A DNA stretch of 64,000 bases. Source: UBA3263 sp964528425. Lineage in GTDB: Bacteria > Bacteroidota > Bacteroidia > Bacteroidales > Muribaculaceae. The DNA lies in assembly GCA_964528425.1 (NCBI GenBank), contig CAZGTD010000002.1:55459-119458 (forward strand). Reading direction: 5' to 3'. Each line of letters starts with the position of its first letter. Within the stretch, counting starts at the first letter, position 1. Below, piece by piece: positions 46,762 to 53,315 of this stretch. A program made the position numbers and the translations under genes. The notes beneath the pieces were generated by a model, which had not been told where the DNA came from, ran no database searches, and saw only the letters and a list, made by a program, of their open reading frames with translations.

Positions 46762-47937
46762 ATGGCAGAAAAACGCGATTATTATGAAGTGCTCGGAGTA
46801 AGCAAAACAGCTACTGCCGACGAAATTAAAAAAGCCTACCGAAAGGCGGCGCTGAAATATCACCCCGACAAGAACCCCGGCGACAAAGCCGCCGAAGAAA
46901 AGTTTAAGGAGGCGGCCGAAGCCTACGATGTGCTTTCCGATGCTGAAAAACGTCAGAAGTATGACCAGTTCGGCCACTCTATGGGCCCGCAGGGCTTCCC
47001 CGGCGGCGGTGGCTACAGCTACTCTGGCGGCGGAATGTCGATGGAAGATATATTCGCCCATTTTGGCGACATATTCGGCGGCCGGTTCAGTGGCGGCGGT
47101 TTTGGCGGCGCAACGGGTCGTGGCTCGTCGCGTGGCAGAAAACCGGTGCGCAAGGGTTCCGACTTGAGAATCAACGTTAAACTGTCGCTGGCCGATATTG
47201 CATCGGGTGTTACCAAAACCCTTAAGATTCCGACCAACGACAAGTGTACATATTGTAACGGCACCGGCGCGAAAGATGGCACCGCGTTCCAGACTTGTCC
47301 CACCTGCCACGGTCAGGGCACAATAGTTGAGATGCAGCAGTCAATTTTCGGTGCTATGCAGAGTGAGGCTATTTGCCCGCAATGTCATGGCGACGGGAAA
47401 ATCATTACTACCCCCTGTTCCCACTGTAACGGCACCGGCGTTCAGCGTAAGGATAACACCGTTAGTTTCACGATTCCCGCCGGCGTTAGTGACGGCATGG
47501 TGCTTACGGTCAAAGGCAAAGGCAATGCCCCGGCCCATGGCGGCGTAAACGGCGACCTGCTCGTAGTTGTTAATGAAATTAAGGATCCGCAGCTTATCCG
47601 CGACGGCAACGACGTTATCTATAACCTTATGCTGACCATTCCTCAAGCCGCACTTGGCGGCCCCGTGGAGGTTCCTACCATTACCGGAAGGGCGCGCCTG
47701 AATATTCCCGCCGGTACTCAGCCCGGCAAGGTGCTCCGTCTGCGCGGCAAAGGTCTGCCCGATCCCAATTCAGGAGCCAAGGGCGATGAGCTGATCAACA
47801 TTATGGTCTATGTGCCCGAAACGCTTACCGCCGACCAGCGTAAGGCATTCGAAGCAATGGCCAATGACCCCAACGTGAAGCCCGACGAGTCAACAACCCG
47901 TCGTCTCTTCTCCAAGCTAAAACATATTTTTGAATAA
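46762..47937 (+). CDS. dnaJ: Chaperone protein DnaJ
   Basis: 391 residues. The J domain contains YHPDKNPGD (HPD near residue 35), followed by a Gly-rich G/F region (GGGGYSYSGGGMSMEDIFAHFG). The zinc centre has four repeats: CTYCNGTG, CPTCHGQG, CPQCHGDG and CSHCNGTG (about residues 155-225). The substrate-binding C-terminal domains include IPAGVSDGMVLTVKGKGNAP and NIPAGTQPGKVLRLRGKGLP. It stimulates DnaK and acts as its cochaperone in the cytoplasm. It is cotranscribed with grpE and ends at a strong terminator. Confidence 0.97.
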   Translation: MAEKRDYYEVLGVSKTATADEIKKAYRKAALKYHPDKNPGDKAAEEKFKEAAEAYDVLSDAEKRQKYDQFGHSMGPQGFPGGGGYSYSGGGMSMEDIFAHFGDIFGGRFSGGGFGGATGRGSSRGRKPVRKGSDLRINVKLSLADIASGVTKTLKIPTNDKCTYCNGTGAKDGTAFQTCPTCHGQGTIVEMQQSIFGAMQSEAICPQCHGDGKIITTPCSHCNGTGVQRKDNTVSFTIPAGVSDGMVLTVKGKGNAPAHGGVNGDLLVVVNEIKDPQLIRDGNDVIYNLMLTIPQAALGGPVEVPTITGRARLNIPAGTQPGKVLRLRGKGLPDPNSGAKGDELINIMVYVPETLTADQRKAFEAMANDPNVKPDESTTRRLFSKLKHIFE

Positions 47938-47948
47938 CATCCCTAAAC

Positions 47949-47990
47949 AAAATCAGAGTGGCGGCATTCGTGCCGCCACTCTGATTTTTT
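47949..47990 (+). terminator. Rho-independent terminator of the grpE-dnaJ run
   Basis: An 18-base perfect stem (AAAATCAGAGTGGCGGCA) with a TTCG tetraloop, running into six T. It starts 11 bases after the dnaJ stop. The A-rich foot lets it also serve the convergent gene at 48004. Confidence 0.95.
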
Positions 47991-48003
47991 ATTATATGAG
48001 CGC

Positions 48004-48567
48004 TTAGTTTCCCGCCGGAGAACTAAGCGGAGTCATGTGGTAGCCTAACGCATTTAGCTCCATGGCCATGCCGGCAAGATAGAGCTGATGCAGAGCGGCT
48101 ATGTAGAAGCCCATGGCAACTTGGGTCCCGGGCTCGATATGCTCGTGGCTTAGGGTGCCGTAAACTCTGGCGGCGCAGTCTGAAACCTGCTGGCTTACCT
48201 TTTCGGCAGTTTCGCCCGAGTAGCCGAGAATGTTCTCAATCACGGCATCATCGAGATTATCATAGCCTCTTATGTTGCGGATCTGCTCATAAATGTTCGT
48301 CTCCTTGGAATATTTTTCCCAGTCGGAGTCCCAATAATAGGCCATCGCCATGCCAACGAACATTATCCATCCTAACGAAACCACCGGGTAATCGCGAAAC
48401 TCGCGCACTCCGTCGGGCAGGTATTCGCGTGCAATTTCTCCCCACTTTTCTTCAACGTCGGGACACTCCGGCACGTGCGGGTCCAGAGCATCGTTTTTCT
48501 GCAGAAATTCAGTCAGATCTTTTCTGACTTTTTCTTCAAAGTTCTTAACAAATTCATTATTGTCCAT
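48004..48567 (-). CDS. Conserved-looking protein of unknown function
   Basis: 187 residues, no signal peptide. The N-terminus is charged and helical (NNEFVKNFEEKVRKDLTEFLQ). The middle has one hydrophobic stretch (VVSLGWIMFVGMAMAYYWDSDW, about residues 62-83). The C-terminal half is helical, with VAMGFYIAALHQLYLAGMAMELNALGYH. Composition and codon use match the neighbours, so I take it as a real core gene. I do not recognise the family. It is convergent with dnaJ across the shared terminator. Confidence 0.65.
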   Translation of the reverse strand: MDNNEFVKNFEEKVRKDLTEFLQKNDALDPHVPECPDVEEKWGEIAREYLPDGVREFRDYPVVSLGWIMFVGMAMAYYWDSDWEKYSKETNIYEQIRNIRGYDNLDDAVIENILGYSGETAEKVSQQVSDCAARVYGTLSHEHIEPGTQVAMGFYIAALHQLYLAGMAMELNALGYHMTPLSSPAGN

Positions 48568-48689
48568 AGTTTTTTGATTTTTGGTTATAACTATTTAACG
48601 CGTGCCTGCGCGAAAAGGTTTGTGTCGCTGCTGCAAACTGCAAAACTCCACGCCAAATCTTAAAAAAATCGGGTATTTTAGCAAAATGG

Positions 48690-48721
48690 TTTGGATGAAT
48701 GAAAAAAATTCCATAATTTTG
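48690..48721 (+). promoter_or_regulatory. Perfect promoter of the structured RNA candidate
   Basis: TTTG (48690-48693), exactly 20 bases, TAATTTTG (48714-48721). It is among the best matches to the Bacteroidetes consensus in the window. No start codon of a convincing gene follows closely. Confidence 0.75.
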
Positions 48722-48727
48722 CAGCGC

Positions 48728-48905
48728 AAATGCAAACCGCCTTGCGCGGAATGCAAGGGAGAATACATCACCTTGGGCAATACGGCTTCGGCTGTAAGTG
48801 ATGAGAGCAGCGGTTCTCCCCGGACTTCGCTTCGCAGCGAAATCCCAAACCCTTATTAAGGGAGACATAGCGATTAGTCCCTGCTGGCTAATACATTGTT
48901 TAACA
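48728..48905 (+). ncRNA. Candidate structured non-coding RNA (possibly 6S-like)
   Basis: The stretch follows a perfect promoter and contains a long irregular hairpin: GGGAGAA pairs with TTCTCCC, inside it CATCAC pairs with GTGATG, and the tip is TACGGC-TTCG-GCTGTA, a C(TTCG)G tetraloop. A second hairpin (TTCGCT-TCGC-AGCGAA) and a CCGC-GCGG hairpin flank it. This architecture, a long broken helix with a side hairpin and about 180 bases in length, recalls 6S RNA, but I cannot pair the two ends convincingly. It does not match tmRNA, RNase P RNA or SRP RNA signatures. The 3' end is approximate. It could instead be the 5' leader of the downstream helix-turn-helix gene. Confidence 0.5.
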
Positions 48906-48964
48906 CCTTCAGGTAAATGGTTTCACACCGTTATTTGAGGCAAATAAGGTATTGTCAGCAAAGA

Positions 48965-49207
48965 ATGTTACAACACGACATTTTTATTGGAAAAGTTATC
49001 CGTGACGAAGTTCATCGTCAGGGAGTCAGCATCGTTGAGCTTAGCCAGAGGCTCAACTGCTCTCGCCAACGTATTTACGACATTTTCGGTCGGCATGTGC
49101 TTGATTCGCAAACGCTGTGGCAACTGAGCGTAGTGTTAAACACCGACTTTTTCAAACTGTTCAGTAACGCCCTGTACGACAAAGGCGATGACAGCGGTAA
49201 TTCATAG
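48965..49207 (+). CDS. Small helix-turn-helix DNA-binding protein
   Basis: 80 residues from the ATG at 48965 (a start at 48917 would give 96). The sequence VIRDEVHRQGVSIVELSQRLNCSRQRIYDIFGRHVLDSQTLWQLSVVLNTDFFKLFS reads as one XRE/Cro-type fold: helix, turn, recognition helix (NCSRQRIYDIFG, split here) and supporting helices. It is probably a transcription regulator. The start lies about 60 bases after the structured RNA candidate and upstream of the leucine-rich-repeat gene. Targets are unknown. Confidence 0.7.
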   Translation: MLQHDIFIGKVIRDEVHRQGVSIVELSQRLNCSRQRIYDIFGRHVLDSQTLWQLSVVLNTDFFKLFSNALYDKGDDSGNS

Positions 49208-49257
49208 TGTAAAGAAATCTCTTACGCCGTTTTCTTTATCTGCTCAACTTTTGTTAG

Positions 49258-49265
49258 TAAATTTG
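49258..49265 (+). promoter_or_regulatory. -7 promoter element upstream of the leucine-rich-repeat gene
   Basis: TAAATTTG, about 205 bases before the ATG at 49471; the -33 match (TTT at 49235-49237) is partial. The predicted leader would contain the C10 tract and a short open frame (49290-49334, beginning MKPANTPPPLYITD). Confidence 0.45.
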
Positions 49266-49305
49266 CGCTGCCGCTATCATTGAATCACTATGAAGCCTGC
49301 TAATA

Positions 49306-49315
49306 CCCCCCCCCC
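49306..49315 (+). repeat. Run of ten C in the leader of the leucine-rich-repeat gene
   Basis: Ten consecutive C inside a short leader frame that starts with ATG at 49290 and now stops at 49334. Loss of one C would open the frame as far as the TAA at 49468-49470, directly against the ATG of the surface-protein gene. The 49208-49470 gap holds this, a promoter element, and GC-rich sequence near 49350-49390. Nothing else was recognised in it. Confidence 0.9.
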
Positions 49316-49470
49316 ATTGTACATTACTGATTGAGTATCAGCTTTTTAGCTACGCCTGCGCCGGTCCTCAAATCCGGCCCGGGCCGCTTGATTATCGCCT
49401 ATGGTGCAAATGTGAGGACGGGCATCCATTATATAATCAAAGAATTAACAATCATAAACCACACAATTAA

Positions 49471-52329
49471 ATGAAACTGAAAAAATTATTACTAACAACG
49501 TTTCTCTTTTTGGCTGCATTATGTTCGAATGCGGCCTACATTAACGGAACCGGTCAAATTTTTGAGATTGATAATCTCAAATACGAAATCCTCGACGAGG
49601 AAGCCAAGACTGTCGGCATAGCGGGCGCTTCCGATAAAATTGAAGATTTCTTTTATTGTTATTGTCCGCAAACGTTAACGATAAAAGATGAAGAATATAC
49701 GGTTGTGCAGGTCAATGACCGGGCCTTCTATGGCAACAATAAACTCTATTTCATCTCGCTCCCCTCTACTATTACTGATTTCGGGGCTTCCGCTTTTGCA
49801 AACTGTGCCAACGTCTATTTCCAGGAATTGCCGTCGGCTCTTGAAACCATAGGCGATTGCTGCTTTAAGGGAACTTCCTCTATTGAAAGCATAACCTTGC
49901 CCGAAACGGTTGCGGAACTTGGCATCGAGGCGTTTGCCGAGATGCCGAACCTGCACCGCATAGTGATGCAGAATACCGCTATTACCGAAATAAAGAAAAA
50001 AACGTTCTATAACGACAAAGAACTTCAGGAGGTATTCCTTCCTCTCGGAGTTAAGAAAATTGATGATGAAGCTTTTTACATGACTGTGTCGCTGACCGAT
50101 TTATATTTCCCCGAAGGGCTCGAATATATAGGTATATGGGCATTTAGTGCACAACCTTACGATTATGACGGTTATCGCGGAGGGCTGGAAACTTTGGAGC
50201 TACCGTCTACTATAAAAGAAATTGGAGTGTCGGCGTTTTATCCTATCCCTGCTTTTCGGGTTGACCTAAGCAAATGCACCAGCCTGAAAGAAATTCCTTC
50301 CAAAGCTTTCCTCCGTTGTTATAACCTGACTTCTTTAACCCTCCCGGAGGGGCTGGAAAAAATCGGCGATTATGCATTCTCTGGTATAGGTGGAAGTGCC
50401 AGCGTAGGCACAACCGATATTACTATACCTTCTACAGTGTCGACTATAGGAGAGGGCGCATTCGAAGGTACTAAAATTACAAAACTAACTATTGGCGATA
50501 AGGTATCTGTCATTTCAGATAATACCTTCAGCAAGGTTACCAGCATTGAAATCGGCAGTGGAATCACCACTATCGGGCCAGAAGCTTTCAAGTCGACTAA
50601 TCTGCGTCTGATTCATCTTCATACCCCCGTGCCTCCTACATTTAATCATAATTTCAGCCTTTCGGCCGCTTCCGCTCAGGACATAACGGTTATTGTTCCC
50701 GACGGTTCAATTGAATTATATGCTCACCATCCCAAATGGAAGGACTTCAATCTTGTTGAAGAAGCGCAGAGCCAGGTGGAAGTAACCCTCAACGGCTCGC
50801 TCGGTCTGGGCGCGGCTATATATCAGGCATCGGGAGTTTTGCCATCGCGCATAACGTCGCTGAAGGTTTCAGGACCCATGACCCGGGCAGATCTTCAAGT
50901 TATCAGCGAGAATATGTTTAGTCTCTCAAAACTGGATATTTATAACACTACCGGTCTGACTGAAATTCCCGAAAATTGTTTCAAGGATAATACGCTGCTA
51001 ACCGAGATGATTCTGCCGGAATCGATAGAACTTATTGGGGATCATGCGTTTTCCGGATGCACGTCATTGCGTATAGATAAGTTGCCGGAGTCACTGCGGT
51101 CTATAGGCAGGCAGGCCTTTGAAAATTGCAGTTCTCTGAATATAACCGAGCTCCCCGATGCACTCGAATCTATCGGATATATGGCATTTTCCGGTTGCAT
51201 TTCTCTTCGCAGCATTACTGCCGGGTCGAATCTTTCCGGCCGTATTCAAGGTACATTTTTCCATTGCCGTCTGCTGGAATATGTGGATCTTAGCCGTACA
51301 AAAATAACCGCGTTTGACAGTAATGTTGTATATATCTGCGAAAGTCTCAGAACCATTCTTCTGCCTGAAACCTTGACTTCGCTCAATCATCGGGATTTTG
51401 CCATAACCGGATTGCGGTCAATCACACTGCCCGGCGCACTGCGGAATATTGGTACGGAAACGTTCGTTGAATCACCAATTAAGGCGATAAGTATTGGCAA
51501 CGGCATACAAACGGTAGGAAAGGGCTTGTTTGAGCAGTGTACGGAAATTGTAAGCGCCAGCTTGCCCGCTTCTACCGAGAGTCTGGGCGAAAAGGTTTTT
51601 GCAAGTTGCCCGCGCCTTCGCTTCCTTTCGTGTGCCGCCAAGAATGCACCTTCAACCGAAAGCAATACCTTTGAGGGAATCCTGACTCAGAAATCAACGC
51701 TGACTGTTCCTGCCGATGCTTTCTTTTCGTATCTTAACGCGCCCGGTTGGGGCAAATTCGGCAACTTTGAATTTGCGTTGGATGTAGATGTGCCCGATAA
51801 TGTTGACGTGACCGTTGTGCCCGAAGAGGACTACGAAGAAATGGTTCAGGACGAGGAACTTGAAAACGAACAGATGGAGAACAGTATCATTCCCGGTGAA
51901 CCGGAAAATATTAGGGCGCGCCGTTTGAAGGCAAGAAAGGATGAGTCTTCGGATCTTTTGAGCGGAAAACATTTCGCAAAAGTATTTAACGGAGCAACTA
52001 TCCAGTCTTCCGACCGCAAAAGCTTGAAGGGCAATCGCTTCTTTATTTTCGGCGAAGCCGGCAAGGATTATGAAAAGGTAATGTTTAACGATAATGATAT
52101 CACTGATGAAGTCGTTAACGGACAAATAGTTTTGCCTGCCGATGCTGTGGGTACGCTTACTATAGTAAAAGCACCTATGTCGGCAATCGCTGAAATAGAA
52201 TCTGAGCTCAACGGCAGTTATGCGGTCTACAACCTGCATGGCGTTAAGGTCGGCGACTCGCTCGAAGGGCTGCCCCACGGTATCTATCTTGTTAGACAAG
52301 GCTCCAAAACTACAAAACACGCAATCTAA
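49471..52329 (+). CDS. BspA-like leucine-rich-repeat surface protein with sorting-type tail
   Basis: 952 residues with a signal peptide (MKLKKLLLTTFLFLAALCSNA). More than a dozen LRR_5 repeats fill residues ~70-740, each of the form 'aF.gC.sL..i.LP.sv..IG..' (for example GDHAFSGCTSLRIDKLPESL and RQAFENCSSLNITELPDAL). A region without repeats (about 420-470: VEVTLNGSLGLGAAIYQASG) splits the array in two. An acidic stretch (EEDYEEMVQDEELENEQMEN) precedes the C-terminal tail (AVYNLHGVKVG, HGIYLVRQGSK). BspA-type proteins bind host or bacterial surfaces. It lies downstream of the small regulator gene and ends in its own terminator. Confidence 0.85.
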   Translation: MKLKKLLLTTFLFLAALCSNAAYINGTGQIFEIDNLKYEILDEEAKTVGIAGASDKIEDFFYCYCPQTLTIKDEEYTVVQVNDRAFYGNNKLYFISLPSTITDFGASAFANCANVYFQELPSALETIGDCCFKGTSSIESITLPETVAELGIEAFAEMPNLHRIVMQNTAITEIKKKTFYNDKELQEVFLPLGVKKIDDEAFYMTVSLTDLYFPEGLEYIGIWAFSAQPYDYDGYRGGLETLELPSTIKEIGVSAFYPIPAFRVDLSKCTSLKEIPSKAFLRCYNLTSLTLPEGLEKIGDYAFSGIGGSASVGTTDITIPSTVSTIGEGAFEGTKITKLTIGDKVSVISDNTFSKVTSIEIGSGITTIGPEAFKSTNLRLIHLHTPVPPTFNHNFSLSAASAQDITVIVPDGSIELYAHHPKWKDFNLVEEAQSQVEVTLNGSLGLGAAIYQASGVLPSRITSLKVSGPMTRADLQVISENMFSLSKLDIYNTTGLTEIPENCFKDNTLLTEMILPESIELIGDHAFSGCTSLRIDKLPESLRSIGRQAFENCSSLNITELPDALESIGYMAFSGCISLRSITAGSNLSGRIQGTFFHCRLLEYVDLSRTKITAFDSNVVYICESLRTILLPETLTSLNHRDFAITGLRSITLPGALRNIGTETFVESPIKAISIGNGIQTVGKGLFEQCTEIVSASLPASTESLGEKVFASCPRLRFLSCAAKNAPSTESNTFEGILTQKSTLTVPADAFFSYLNAPGWGKFGNFEFALDVDVPDNVDVTVVPEEDYEEMVQDEELENEQMENSIIPGEPENIRARRLKARKDESSDLLSGKHFAKVFNGATIQSSDRKSLKGNRFFIFGEAGKDYEKVMFNDNDITDEVVNGQIVLPADAVGTLTIVKAPMSAIAEIESELNGSYAVYNLHGVKVGDSLEGLPHGIYLVRQGSKTTKHAI

Positions 52330-52350
52330 AAAAACACACACTACTTCAGG

Positions 52351-52383
52351 GAGTGGCGGCATCATTGCCGCCCTCTTTTTTTT
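52351..52383 (+). terminator. Terminator of the leucine-rich-repeat gene
   Basis: Stem GGCGGCA-TCAT-TGCCGCC, extended by GAG/CTC around a single-base bulge, then a run of T. It is 22 bases after the stop. Confidence 0.9.
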
Positions 52384-52461
52384 ATGTCGCAGTTTCAAAT
52401 GTTTGTTGCATACATCTGAATCTTTTCCCCGAAATTTTGTTAAAAATGTTTGCGAAAAGTT

Positions 52462-52491
52462 TTTGATTTTCAATAAATTTTCGTAACTTTG
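52462..52491 (+). promoter_or_regulatory. Promoter of rplU-rpmA
   Basis: TTTG (52462-52465), 18 bases, TAACTTTG (52484-52491). The leader to the ATG at 52591 is about 95 bases, long enough for regulation. It holds GGGCTCGAAAAAGAGC, a short weak hairpin. Confidence 0.75.
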
Positions 52492-52590
52492 CGGTCGCTT
52501 TAAATATCAGATCCGCTTGGGCTCGAAAAAGAGCTGTTTCCTGAGGAGCAGCCGCCTGACGGAGTTAACATTCTAACTATCAAAACGTAA

Positions 52591-52911
52591 ATGTACGTAA
52601 TTGTAGAAATCCAAGGCCAGCAGTTTAAGGCCGAAAAGGACAAGTTCCTTTATGTTCATTACCTCGGCGACGAAGCCAAAGAAGGTTCCGCCGTTGAATT
52701 TGACCGCGTGCTGCTGGTCGACGCCGAAGGCGAAGTTAAGGTTGGTGCTCCCGTTGTTGAGGGCGCAAAGGTTGTTTGCGAAGTGGCCCAACAGCTCGTT
52801 AAAGGCGACAAAGTTATCGTGTTCAAGAAAAAGCGTCGCAAAGACTATCGCCGTAAAAACGGCCACCGTCAGTGCTTCACCAAGATCGTCATCAAAGACA
52901 TCGTCGCTTAA
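52591..52911 (+). CDS. rplU: Large-subunit ribosomal protein L21
   Basis: 106 residues, normal length. The sequence MYVIVEIQGQQFKAEKDKFLYVHYL at the start and FKKKRRKDYRRKNGHRQCFTKIVI at the end are the family's hallmarks; the basic end contacts 23S rRNA. It is followed by rpmA after 34 bases, the conserved pair. Confidence 0.98.
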   Translation: MYVIVEIQGQQFKAEKDKFLYVHYLGDEAKEGSAVEFDRVLLVDAEGEVKVGAPVVEGAKVVCEVAQQLVKGDKVIVFKKKRRKDYRRKNGHRQCFTKIVIKDIVA

Positions 52912-52945
52912 TTGTTTAACCCCCTAAAACCAATCTGACAGAGAA

Positions 52946-53209
52946 ATGGCACATAAGAAAGGTGTCGGCAGTTCTAAGAACGGCCGTGAATCAGAAAGCA
53001 AACGTCTGGGTGTTAAAATCTTTGGCGGTCAGTTCGCTAAAGCCGGCAACATTATCAAACGTCAGCGTGGCACCGTTCACCACCCCGGTCTGAACGTTGG
53101 CATGGGCAAAGACCACACTATCTACGCCCTGGTCGACGGCACTGTGCTCTTTACCGAAGGACGCAACGGTCGCCGCTTTATCAACGTAACTCCCATTGCA
53201 GAAGCATAA
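52946..53209 (+). CDS. rpmA: Large-subunit ribosomal protein L27
   Basis: 87 residues. It starts MAHKKGVGSSKNGRESESKR directly, with no cleaved N-terminal extension of the Firmicutes kind, and continues RLGVKIFGGQFAKAGNIIKR and GTVHHPGLNVGMGKDHTIYA. The N-terminal tail reaches toward the peptidyl-transfer centre. It ends the operon at a hairpin terminator. Confidence 0.98.
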   Translation: MAHKKGVGSSKNGRESESKRLGVKIFGGQFAKAGNIIKRQRGTVHHPGLNVGMGKDHTIYALVDGTVLFTEGRNGRRFINVTPIAEA

Positions 53210-53232
53210 CTGATAGCTTCCTGAACAAGCTT

Positions 53233-53278
53233 TTTCGGGCAAACCGCACCAAATTGCGGTTTGCCCGAAATTCTTTTT
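53233..53278 (+). terminator. Terminator of rpmA, possibly bidirectional
   Basis: A 16-base perfect stem (TTTCGGGCAAACCGCA) with a 6-base loop, followed by TTCTTTTT. Five T on the other side mean it can also act on the convergent gene ending at 53316. Confidence 0.92.
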
Positions 53279-53315
53279 GGGAGTGTGAGGACGAGCCGCT
53301 CGCTCTCGCGTTATT

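Noticed and set aside
48602..48859. An 85-residue plus-strand frame with several Cys pairs (CRCCKLQ, CAECKGEY) that might be a zinc protein
   Set aside because: It spans the promoter and the structured RNA candidate, its start precedes the promoter, and the Cys spacing fits no known finger.
48728..48905. The structured RNA as tmRNA, RNase P RNA or SRP RNA
   Set aside because: No tRNA-like ends or tag frame, no RNase P core, and no SRP GGAA tetraloop helix were found.
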